A stretch of DNA of 64,000 nt from Branchiostoma floridae. Taxonomy: Eukaryota > Chordata > Leptocardii > Amphioxiformes > Branchiostomatidae. The position numbers were made by a program, and so were the translations under genes. Of the stretch, positions 11,373 to 22,900 are shown piece by piece. Position 1 is the stretch's first letter. Every line of letters starts with the position of its first letter. The notes beneath the pieces are model-generated. The model saw only the letters and a list, made by a program, of their open reading frames with translations. It was not told the DNA's origin and made no database searches. The stretch covers positions 2,408,010 to 2,472,009 of the forward strand of contig NC_049981.1 of NCBI RefSeq assembly GCF_000003815.2, read 5' to 3'.

Positions 11373-12060
11373 CAGCCTTTGGTCTCACAGGGCCAACTTA
11401 GGAGGGACTCACAGAGCCAGCTGACCTAGGGTAAATCTTGGAACATGCTACTTTTGTTGACCAATTTTGTTACCAGAAAAGGAGAGACATTAGATGAAAT
11501 ACTCTTTAGATACCACAGGACTTGAGTAATATCTCAATGTGATCAATTGTAGTCTCTGAGTGGAACGTTATGCTTTAAGGAAGGTAGCCCATTTTTGTCA
11601 TGTAGTTTCATTCTAAGTTTACATTTTCAGGATGGTTTGAATTATGTTTTGAAGTTCAACATCAGATCAATGTGAAGTTATGTTGTCTGGACTTCAAGGA
11701 AATATTAAGAACTAGTGATATATTTTGTTCTGTACTTTTCACTTCTGTCACTAATCTGCTGTTACTAGGACTTTCAATGAGAAGTAGATTTATATATAGA
11801 ATGAGATGTACGTATTCTTGAATCGGTTTATATATGACTACAAAAATGAGGCTGCCAGATTTTGTTTCAATTTATTTTTACTTAGTTTGCATTACAGTTC
11901 GAATTTTGCATTTAATACTTTACAGATATGTTATGCGAGATGTAAAAACATTTACAAACCAGTTTTCAATGAAGATTTGGCACTCATGATGTCAAAGACA
12001 TGCTGATTCTTGTTGCTAGATTGGAATAGATTTGTTGTAAAAAGGCATTAAAGTCACAGA
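11373..12060 (+). terminator. 3' UTR with ATTAAA polyadenylation signal
   Basis: AT-rich sequence with no protein-like frame follows the TAA. ATTAAA at 12048-12053 is the best poly(A) signal, about 680 bp after the stop. Cleavage site inferred only. Confidence 0.45.
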
Positions 12061-12141
12061 GAAAGTAAATGGTTTGTTATGACTGTGTTGCTTATTCTGT
12101 AGACTTATTGAACTCTTCTTTAGGATCAACCTAGCAAAGCA

Positions 12142-12210
12142 AAATTGAGTCAGTGAGTGAGCGAGCGAGTGATTGAGAGAGTGGGTGAGTGTGAGTGAGT
12201 GAGTGAGTAG
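12142..12210. repeat. GAGT/GAGC microsatellite
   Basis: Imperfect (GAGT)n with GAGC and GATT variants, directly before the 43-bp minisatellite. Confidence 0.8.
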
Positions 12211-12239
12211 AGAAAGGACTGTGCTAACGGTGGGCTGGA

Positions 12240-13160
12240 CCTATATTAAATACAGTCCTAAAGTCAGCCCTTTGGGAAGGGTTACCTGGCTAGTACAGTC
12301 AGAGTTGACTTACTGCCCTTTGGGAAGGGTTACCAGGCTAGCCAGGGATGACTTACAGCCCTTTGTGAATGGTTACCAGGCTAGCCAGTGATGACTTACT
12401 GCCCTTTGGGAAGGGTTACCTGGCTAGTACATAGTCAGAGTTGACTTAATGCACTTTGGAAATGGTTACCAGGCTAGTCAAAGTTGATTTACTGCCCTTT
12501 GGGAATGGTAGCCAGGTTAGTCAGGGATGACTTACTGTCCTTTGGGAATGGTTACCGGGCTAGTCAAAGTTGACTTACTGCCCTTTGGGAATGGTTACCA
12601 GGCTAGCCAGGGATGACTTACTGCCCCTTGGGAATGGGTACCAGGCTAGTCAGGGATGACTTTCGGCCCTTTGGAAATGGGTACCAGGCTAGTCAGGGAT
12701 GACTTACGGCCCTTTGGGAATGGGTACCAGGCTAATCAGGGATGACTTACGGCCCTTTGTGAATGGGTACCAGGCTAGTCAGGGATGACTTACGGCCCGT
12801 TGGGAATGGTTACCAGGCTAGTCAGGGATGACTTACGGCCCTTTGGGAATGGGTACCAGGCTAGTCAGGGATGACTTACGGCCCTTTGGGAATGGGTACC
12901 AGGCTAATCAGGGATGACTTACTGCCCTTTGGGAATGGTTACCAGGCTAGTCAGGGATGACTTACGGCCCTTTGGGAATGGTTACCAGGCTAGTCAGGGA
13001 TGACTTACGGCCCTTTGGGAATGGTTACCAGGCTAGTCAGGGATGACTTACGGCCCTTTGGGAATGGTTACCAGGCTAGTCAGGGATGACTTACGGCCCT
13101 TTGGGAATGGTTACCAGGCTAGTCAGGGATGACTTACGGACCTTTGGGAATGGTTACCAG
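12240..13160. repeat. 43-bp minisatellite, about 21 units
   Basis: Consensus pieces are TTACCAGGCTAGTCAGGGA then TGACTTACGGCCCTTTGGGA. The period is 43 bp (successive CTTACGG at 12961 and 13004). Units at the left edge are more divergent (AGTTGACTTACTG, GGGAAGGG) and those at the right almost identical, as expected if growth happens on one side. No coding role. Confidence 0.95.
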
Positions 13161-13164
13161 ACCA

Positions 13165-13985
13165 ATCAGGTAGAATTAGAAAGGTAGCATTTGAGGGTAA
13201 TAACATAAATTTACCTTCACATGGTCTAGCTACTCTGTTTATTCCTACCCAACCACGCAGTGTATATGGTAACCTAGTTACTCCAGCTCAGTCCTGCCAC
13301 TTGCTATATTATATACATGTACTACGTTACCAACATGTTGTCTGCTACTTAACCAGTAGCGATGGCGACAGTCGCCTGGTCCAGTTCATTGACCGTACTA
13401 GTTTGTTAAAAATGGGTGAAGAGGAAGGAGAAACCGGACTAAAACGTAAACATAAGTCATAACGAGAATCACATACGCCAAGAAAATTTTGTTTTTATTT
13501 CCTTTCACAACGTTAAGCTTCTGAGTACCAAACGACATTACATTCTTACATCGCGTAGATAAAAAAAATCATGACGGCAGCACAATTTAATAACACATAT
13601 GTTCGATACGATATAACCAACAACTTGATGGCTTTCAATGAAACAAAGGTTAGTCAAAAAGAAAACAGAAAATGTCAACATATAGAACGCCTTCATTGAA
13701 GAGAACGACTGAGCATCATTTCACTTGGGCTCCAAGTCTTATAACAAGTTCGAAAACGTTACAAAAATGAAAAATAAAAAGTTGAAAAGATATGAAAATA
13801 GATAAAACAGATGAAATGAGGTGTAGTATATACATATAATACCCCGAAAAAACACTTTTACGCAATATCTAAATCATAAAAAGTCGGCAAAAGTAACACA
13901 ACAGCGAACGAACCCCGCAGTGCCGCACCTGTGCCCCAATTGCACCTTTACTAGGCTTTAGTGGTACGATTCGAATACGTTACTT
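13165..13985. other. Non-coding stretch
   Basis: AT-rich sequence with only short frames. A 17-codon ATG frame at 13411 (MGEEEGETG...) is too short to support. Nothing recognised. Confidence 0.4.
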
Positions 13986-13989
13986 TACT

Positions 13990-14235
13990 TATGCATATAT
14001 GATCAAGACTGCGTTAGGTTGAGTTGCGCCTCGTAACTGCTGAGTGTTGGGCCATAATCCAGAAGTCCCGGGTTCAAACCCAACCTTGCTGCGCCACCGG
14101 TGCACCGACCTTGTGCCAATGGGAAGACACTTTGCACGACTTTCCTCACTTCACTCAGGCTGTTGCAAACATTATATGGCCTGAGGTCCCGTGTTTGAGT
14201 AGAGCGGGAGTGAAAGAGCTCACCACATCATGACA
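13990..14235 (+). mobile_element. tRNA-derived SINE, second copy
   Basis: B box GGGTTCAAACCCAACC near 14070, then CTTGTGCCAATGGGAAGACACTTTGCACGAC and CTTTCCTCACTTCACTCAGG, AGGTCCCGTGTTTGAG, matching the body of the copy at 1040-1300. Confidence 0.65.
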
Positions 14236-15075
14236 TTTGTAGCCAGCCTGAAATCATTTTCAGTCCCCTTGATTTTGAATGGGAATCCTATCGAGCACCG
14301 AGGGCATAGCGTGACGTTGCGCGTCATTTCTAGGGGGTCTGGGTCCCAGAAAATTTTTAAATCAAGACCCTCTGAAACACTATTTCCTGCATTTTGAGGT
14401 GCAAATTTTGCTTGTAGACTAAGCTGTTCAATGACATCTGTTTTGGTGAAGAAGAACACATGGGTTTCAGTTTTTTTATATCTTTACTAATTTTTGTCTG
14501 TCCCAGGGGACGGAATGGGGAAAACTTTTTTCAGTCCCCAGCTGCAAAATTCCTTCAAAGGACTGAAGGACAGGTGCTGGCTACAACCCTGGTTCAAATT
14601 TTAGTAAAGACAAAAGAGCAGGGGGCGATCCTTCCCTGTGTGATGAGTGGATCTGTATATGTAGCTTGTACTCTTCAATACAGACATGAGGCGGTATATC
14701 GAATAGGACACCCCTTCGGCGTATTAAACACACCAGCTTCACGGACACATGTGCACGGCGCGGCAGCAGCTGGTTATATTACACTGAACAACCCGTTACA
14801 CCTATCCTTTGCACATCTATCTGCAATCGTTCTTGAAATCTATTCAGAGAAGATGCCCCAATATAGCTGCTGTGCTTGGTGATAACAATGATTCCACTCT
14901 ACGATAGTTCTGTGAAAATACGAATTTTTAACACTATTCTACATTGTAGGTTGGTAACTCTGGTGACCCCTCTCTGGTACTTGAAGGCAATACAATACAA
15001 ACAAACAAACAAAATTATGGCCCATCTACAATAATGTTGTTGTCAATGACAATGAGTATCAAACAGAACTTTTAA

Positions 15076-15862
15076 AGAAGGTGTACAGCGTCGGGCATCT
15101 AGGTATATACTGGGTGCTGGACTTGAACATCCCGACTACAAATCCAGGTTGACGTCTCTGGGTATGCTACCACTCTCATATAGGAGAGAAGCTGCCGACG
15201 TTCTACTCTTTGTAAAGTCTATTGGGAACATATATGACTCAGACATAGTGAAATATGTTTCTTTCTCATCTAGAGGCACTAGAAGCTTTAGGGCCAACAT
15301 GGCAACACCCTTTAGAACCAAAACCCAACAGTTTGCTACCTCATACATCCCAAGACTCATTAGTATTTGGAATGGGCTAGATGGAAACCTTAGAGCCATG
15401 GGCCGCTGTGTCTCTCAGTCCTCACACATATCCACCTTCAAACGACAGCTGTTAAAACACCTACACAACCGATTCACACACCTCTACGATACAGACACCC
15501 CATGTACCTGGACCTCGTTCTGCTCCTGTTCGACGTGGCTTCGCAACGAGAGCACGTTAATCGTTTCAGTTTGTATTTAGTCATTGTGCATTTTGTATTT
15601 TGTGCAAGTTATCTTTTGTTTCCGATTATCACTGTATATGCCATTTTGTGATTCTTATTATTTACTTGTATATGTACTTGTATATAAGTTATCTTTTGCT
15701 TCCGATTATGTTTGTATATACCTTTGTTGATTATTATTATTCACTTGAATGTGTATTTTGTTTCGGGGAGACAACTTGCAGAGGTGGTATCACCTGTTTT
15801 GTCTCCCCACCATTTTTTTATGGGAAGTACAATAAATAAATAAATAAATAAATAAATAAAAC
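15076..15862 (+). mobile_element. 5'-truncated LINE, reverse-transcriptase C-terminal fragment
   Basis: The frame from about 15081 (VQRRASRYILGAGL...SRLTSLGMLPLSYRREAADV) to a stop at 15580 is the conserved region after the RT palm and thumb of CR1/Jockey-type LINE ORF2 proteins, ending ...WNGLDGNLRAMG...FKRQLLKHLH. The 3' end at about 15831-15862 is an AATAAATAAATAAATA tail, the simple-repeat terminus typical of these LINEs. The RT catalytic part is missing, so it is dead. Confidence 0.8.
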
Positions 15863-16080
15863 AGAAGATACGGATACCGTTGCAGTGGATGTTGGTGACG
15901 CCAACCAAAGCGTTTTAGTACCTAAAACGGAACTACGGCGGAATGATGATGTTCTCTCTGATCCGAACTCATAAGTCATATCTACATACTTAGACATTGT
16001 TCTCTTCTCAGTTACATATGCGACAAGTTTGACAGTCCTATCATGGCATGCAGTGAATGTATAAACTTTCTTCATTATTA

Positions 16081-16469
16081 AGGCCACACCAATTTTATTT
16101 GTTGTTTCTCGGATTTTTCAAAACCCTATTTTTTCCGATTTGAAAAAAAACAAACTTTTCAAATAGATGGCACACCTCGTGTTGACAAATTTTCACTGCC
16201 CCTCCTTTCTCAAATTAACTATGGGCCTCAAATTCCAGTAGCTGTACGTGCCTATTTTGGGCAGTACGTTTATCATTTTTCTTCAAACGTTGCATGGACT
16301 TTGCTACCAGGGACCCCCTAAATGTTGAAAGTTTAGGTTTTCCTGTCCGATCCCTCCTACCCCCGACTTTTTGAAAGTTTTTTTTTTTTTTTAATTTTTT
16401 TCGACCGACCGACCCAATATTTTTTCTGAAGAAATCCGAGAAACAACAAATACAATTGGTGTGACCTAA
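16081..16469. mobile_element. MITE with 37-bp terminal inverted repeats
   Basis: The left end AGGCCACACCAATTTTATTT and the complement of the right end AGGTCACACCAATTGTATTT continue into TGTTGTTTCTCGGATTT on both sides. The interior is T/A-rich with pyrimidine runs and has no frame. Short AT-rich flanks (ATTATTA / AATAATG) do not define a clear duplication. Confidence 0.75.
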
Positions 16470-16799
16470 TAATGCAAATTGTCTGTCGATTTACACAGTA
16501 CATATCCAATTATGTAAGTCATAACTTTCCCTATCTAACTGAGTAGCTTCATACCAAACATCATGACGAACCATCAACACTTTCATGAGTTATTCTCGTC
16601 GAAAGTTGGAATCGGTACCTGCAGTTCCAGAAAATGCCACGAGAGGGCAAAAGATTTGCTTCGTCTTATCACTGAGTCAGGCTTGGGTTGTCTTCAAATC
16701 CAATAGCAAAGCCACACAAAATTGTCTTCGCCCCTCTAATGAATGGAATATTCCGAATTGTGATAAATACGTCATCACAGACCACGCCTTTCACTCACA

Positions 16800-16807
16800 T
16801 GACGTCA
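16800..16807. promoter_or_regulatory. Perfect CRE palindrome upstream of the ROCO candidate first exon
   Basis: TGACGTCA, about 105 bp before the ATG at 16911. A CREB/ATF site in a promoter position is plausible, but one 8-mer is weak evidence. Confidence 0.3.
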
Positions 16808-16910
16808 GAGGTCAAAGTTCACAAGAAGCCGGAGTGTTCTGTAGTCAGTAAAAGTAACAGCTCTAAAATGATTTTTGAAATGCGGTAGTTTTGGGTTTAG
16901 TTTGGGGAGT

Positions 16911-16961
16911 ATGGAGCCCGTGTCACCGATCCTGGCATCGCCAAGTCCCACATGGGGCCAG
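16911..16961 (+). CDS. Candidate first coding exon of the ROCO gene
   Basis: ATG with A at -3 and G at +4 opens 17 codons (MEPVSPILASPSPTWGQ) that end exactly at CAG|GTGAGT, a near-ideal donor in phase 0. The next supported exon (20321) begins in phase 0. The 3.4-kb intron between them holds no better candidate that I found. No homology supports the 17 residues themselves. Confidence 0.5.
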
Positions 16962-19900
16962 GTGAGTGGATAGAACAGTCATCTAAGCCCGAGTTTTGCG
17001 GGGAAAGTGTCCAAGTTCTGGGTTTTTCTGGGGACTTGATGCGGAAGTAAGCCGATCCCGTGATATCATGGAAAGTGTCTGTGTTTGTCTAAGCAGGACT
17101 AAATTAAAAATCCAGAATTCATAACCAGGTTTTGTGTTCAGGTCAAGTCAAATTATATTTGTGTCATCAGTGTGTGATTAGGGTTGCATGACTACTTTGT
17201 AAAATCAACACAGTTTCAGAAGGATATTAATTTTTTATTTTTATGATATTGTTCTGAATTTCTTCTATCATTATAGTTTTTTCGACCTTTGACATACATT
17301 TTCGACCTAAGCCATTTTGTCAAGACTGCAAGCTTAGGGTGGAGGAGGTCAGAAGGCTTTCGTTCTGGCTAATACAGTTTATTAATAAACTAATCAACAG
17401 TTCATAATCACATCAGGGATTGTCAACACAGTCTATGATGTGGATGAGATTTGAATATACAGACAACAAATTAAATTTATCAGTAAACAAAGTCAGAGGG
17501 AGAAAATCACTGAAGAACAATGGCTCTGCAGTTGATTTTGTAAAAATTTGTTACGATTTCATATATCTGCAGTCATAATAATAATCTTTATTGCAAAACC
17601 TTAATAAATAAAATATTGACATTGACATTGAAATGATAATAGAGGGTCCAAATAGGGGAATCCTAGCAACAGTCTACGGTAAATTTAGGGGTGCCAGTAA
17701 CACTTAACAGTATTCAGAAAGGCTGACAACACCTAATGGCAAATTCGGTAGCTAATCCCAAAATATTTTGCAGGACTCACCCACATGTAGCGTCGTAACT
17801 TTTGGGTCAAAGTTGCTTATTTATGAGGTGTGGTGCCGGTGACAAAATCGTTTTGAGCCCAGAGTGTTTAGAAGTGTGATCTCCGAGGATCATCTGACAT
17901 TTACCTCCATGGGTCTACTTGTCACAAAGAATCTCAGTAACTTTTGATGACAAGTTCAGGATAAAGCGCACTACGTAAAATTAAAATGTCTAATAATGCG
18001 TCACGAATTATATACAGATCAGGCTTAACATTGCATGAGAGTGAGCCTGGGTACGATTAACGCCCGGCTATAGTAATCTGCAGTTCATCCAAGTACTACT
18101 AGTAGTACTCTGCTTTAAAAGTTTAATGATCTGCTGTTTTTGTGTCTGTCTTGCTGCAGTACTGAGTAGGTACGTGAGCTCCTTCAAATCTTTTTGGCCA
18201 AAATTGAGGGGATTGGTTTCTAATTCTCTGTTAAAAAAAAACCTGCTACGGAAATGTGTAATTGAATGTGTAGGTATGTTGATTAACCAGATATGTGTTA
18301 GTACAGTGTTTTATGCCTCCATTTTTATAGAACAAGAATTGAAGATTTAGAAAAAATATTGTTGTACTAGTATTAATTCTCTCTATATATAATATATCAC
18401 TTATCAGGCACCAAGTGGCCCTTTATAACAGCATATATATCAGCAATGGGAATACATTAAAGATAAGAGAGAAACATTTTAATACTAACTTATACATATA
18501 TTTGCAATTCAAGGTTTTTTTACTTGTTATTTAATGTTGTACAGGTTCGTTTGAATCAGAACCATGGAATTGGGTACTATACCCCTGGTAATACTACTGC
18601 GGGATAATGTTTCAAACACAAACTCAAAACACATCAAGTTCCTGCAAAACTAACCATAATCTATTGATACATCAAGCTTTTCATTCAATTGTCATAGTAC
18701 ATGATTTGAATCCCCTGGTATCCAACATGGCAAGTAATTAGATTATGCAAAAGCGTCTTTGTGGGCTTTACGCATACACTGTAATTAAACATGGCCCTGA
18801 TGACGTCAACTGAAAAGCCTGACTTATTATAGTACAGTTGTACTTATGTATAACAGTCCTGTTGAACTAGCCAGATGGAGGCTTGAGAAAAACTTTGCAT
18901 TGAACTAGACTCTGAATCTGATTTATAATAATATAACCTATATAAAATGTCCTTGATGGAAGATAGGGTGGAGTGGAGGCAACTTTCAACCTTGGCTCGA
19001 GCGGGAGCTCGACCAAAGTAAAGTTCTACATAAGTAAAATGTAAATATAGATACAGTGGAACACAGTGGACAATTCAGTTCTGTAAACTCTAACCTCTCC
19101 AATCCCTCCTAATATACTTTATAACAAATAGTTGGAATTAGATTTCACACCACAATGGAACTAAGGCTGTACTTAGCAAGGAGGTTAAACATAAGTATGT
19201 ACTATGTACCTAGTGAGGAAATGATGGGAGAACGTTTAAGTCAACACTACTAAATACTGAACAGCAGAGAGAATTAAATCTCAGCTCCCACATTTTCCGG
19301 GGTGGGAACAGAAGCCGGCTGTGGTGAGGAGGAAAATCTCATTTCAAGTCTTACAACATTAGCAGTCTAATGTTGTTAGTGGTCTAACGGTGTTTAACCA
19401 TGTTAGCAAGGGACAGCTGTGGAACGCAAGGTCAGACACAGAGGTCGTCTGATGAATTGGCCCACCTCATGTTCAGACTGACTCTAGAGGGCATCTTTAT
19501 ACTAGTAAATCTGTAATAAAGAACCTTCTAATCAATTACAAAGTTCTTATTTCAAACATAATTCAGTTCAATCTCTCATAGTATATACTCTTAGTCTTAG
19601 CTGGCATAACCACCCTTTGGTGAATGCACCAGCTTCTGTATTATGTATAGCCAGTATATCTACTCTTCTGAGTAGCACATGTGTAACACGTTTGTAACAC
19701 ACCAGCTTCTGTATTCTGTATCTACATATATAGCTCAGGTATAAAACATAATCCTATGACATGCAACCTTTGCAGGCAGGTACTAGTAAGCACCACAGAT
19801 GTTCCACAGAATGAACTGAATATGATTGACAAAAATGACATGTCATGAGTACAAGTACTCAGTTAAGTCAGTTAACATAATGATAAAGTCTATTTACTGT

Positions 19901-22900
19901 GAAGTGAGTTCTCTTTTGTGATTTATGGTGGAGTAGGAGGAAAAATGAGGTTTATGCAGTCTCTGAGGTTGAAACAATTGTGCTCAGTTCACAGTCATTT
20001 TATTCATGATGATGTACTAGTAGAGGGTCTATGCAAAGCTGCGAGAACAAAAGAACTGCGGACATTCCAAGAGTTACCGCACAGAGTTCTGTGCATGCTG
20101 TCCCATGCTCCCTTTAATATTGCACACAACGTGGCTGGTGGGTATCTAATTACAGGGCAGAAAACTTGTTCGTCAAGTCTTCCACGCCCCTCAGGTGACC
20201 TTCATGATCAGCTGGCCCCCTCAGGCAGTTACTGACAGGTGGTTATTAACAAGAGTACATATAGATTTGTTTGTTTACTTGTTTGTTTACTTGTTGACAC
20301 ATGTGCTGTTGACCCTACAGGACAGCGTGACCTTGATCCAAGCTGTCCAGCGAGGTGATCTCACAAAGGTCAACGACCTGATCAAGAGTGGCTGTGACGT
20401 CAATAAGAATGAAGAGGTGAGACAAAACATCTTCAAGACGTCTTAGAGTTCATTGAAATGGTCTGTTACTATTAAAGATGCATGGGCCTTTTTTTTTAAG
20501 ATGAAAAATAATTTCCCCAGCTAACTTACAAGGATTGTGTTCTTTGCAGACCCAGAACATGGAATGTAAACTTTAAGGTGCTGTCCAGCTCCAGTCCGTC
20601 TAGTTCCCAACTTATGACCATGTATTTTACCTGCCCCACAGACCTTCCTTGGCACTTCACCAGTTTGTTTGCTGGTGAGGAATACAAAGGTGCTATGCAG
20701 CTCCAGTCTGTCTAGTTCCCAGCCTATAACCATGTATTTTACCTGCCTCACAGACCTTCCTTGGCACTTCACCAGTTTTTTTGCCAGTGGGGACTACAAA
20801 GGTGCTGTCCAGCTCCAGTCCGTCTAGTTCCCAGCTTGTAACCATATATTTTCCCTGCCCCACAGACCTTCCTTGGTGCGTCAGCAGTTCATGTAGCAGC
20901 ACTGATGGGGAACACAGAGGTCCTTGACCTGCTGCTCAGCTTGGGGGCAAAGGTCAATGTGAACGATGGGGTATGCATGCTCGCCATTTTATTTTCAAGT
21001 TTGTTTCTTTCTGCTCATAACAAAATGCTTCATTGGCAAAAATTATGAGGTCTGGGCTTAGAGTTTGTTTCTTTCTGCTCATAACAAAATGCTTCATTGC
21101 CAAAAATGTGGAAGTTTTGAGTTTAGATGGCAAATATTAACAGCTCCCCCATACATGATGCTTATGGGACCCTCCTCCTATCTTGCTAACAGGGCACATA
21201 CACAGAACCCCCTCTAACTACTCTTGCATCCTCTATAGGGCACATACAGAACTCCCTCTAAGCTATTGGTGCATCCCCCTACAGGGCACATATGGAACCC
21301 CCCTAACCTACTTGTGTACCCACTACAGGGCACATACGGAACCCCCCTGACGTATGCAGTGATGAAGTCCCAGGCTGACTGTGTGCGATCACTCATCAGC
21401 CATGGAGCTGAGGTCGATGACCTCTCCACTGAGGTAGGTCCTGCTGATGTTGATTGACAGGTTTGATTGACTGGTTTGACAGATGATGGCAAGTCTGTGG
21501 TGATGTGCTGTAGATAAAGCAGGGGCTGACAGGTTTGACATGATTGACATGTTTGATTGACATGTTGACATGTTTGATGGCACATTTGATGTGCTTGATT
21601 GACAGATAATAGAGGCCTGGCCTATGGTGGTGAGCTGTAGATGAAGCAGAAGGCAGCAGGTGTGACATGCTGACATGTTTGATGTGTGAGCTGTTGACAT
21701 GTTTGATGTACACGTTTGATGTGCCACATGTTGACATGTTTGATTGACATGTTTGATGTTTGACATGTTGACATGTTTGATTGACAGATGATGGAGAGCC
21801 TGTGGAGGTGTGCTGTAGATGAAGTTGAAGGCTGCAGGAGGTGTGACATGATTGACATGTTTGAGTGACATATTGACATGTTTGATTGACATGTTTGATG
21901 TTTGACATGTTGACATGTTTGATTGACAGATGATGGAGAGCCTGTGGAGGTGTGCTGTAGATGAAGTGGAAGGCTGCAGCAGAAGTGACATGATTGACAT
22001 GTTTGATTGACATGTTGACATGTTTGATTGACATGTTTGATGTTTGAAATGATTGACATGTTTGATTGACAGATGATGGAGAGCCTGTGGAAGTTAGCTG
22101 TAGATGAAGCGGAGGGTGGCAGGTTCGACATTTTGAACCATCTCCTGGAGAACTACGAGAAACCACATGACACTAGAAAGGTCAGAGGTCACGCCCGCAT
22201 TGGCAATTTTTTTTAAAATTCAGTCAAAGCATGTTTTGACTATCTTGTAATTTCTAAAACTGTACTAGTACCGGTAAAATCACTATCATGACATTTGTAT
22301 AATCCTGTTGCTTGGGTATGCACCTTGATTTGTTAGAAATGATCACAATGTTTACCAAATTGAATAAGCAGATGAATGACTTCTGTAAAGAGTTAGTCGT
22401 CTGTGATGAACAATTCTGCCAATTCCACTAAAGGGACCAACCATAATAAGGCATTCGAGATTCATTGCAATAGAAAGATAAATAGATAAATTGCTGTCAT
22501 TGTTCTTCCCCCAGCTGGTAGAAAACATTTCCCGGATGACCAAAGCCTGCGACGTTGAGGTCCAGACCATGGAGGGTCGGATCGAGGCCGTCCAAACGGG
22601 CGGGTTCTCTGAGCTTTCCGGCGCCCTCGGTCGCGACCGGCTCGACCACGTGAAGGAGTTCCTGTCCATGCGTGTCGTGGCGCACACCTTCGAGGACGTG
22701 GCGCTCTCGGTTTGTTTGTTTATTTGAAGGATTGATACAACAGATGACTAACCTACGTCACTACATCACTGGTTGTCTGAAACCTTTAACCGTTTCCAAA
22801 ATCATATCCAGTTGCTCGAGTGTCTACTTTTTGGCGTAGCTTATTACCTGGATGTTTAATCTTCATTCACATAGATGACATGTTTTCAAGGTGTTAACTG

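Noticed and set aside
21389..22166. Long minus-strand ORFs rich in SNMSTCQ
   Set aside because: Translation of the TGTTTGATTGACATG minisatellite in a ROCO intron.
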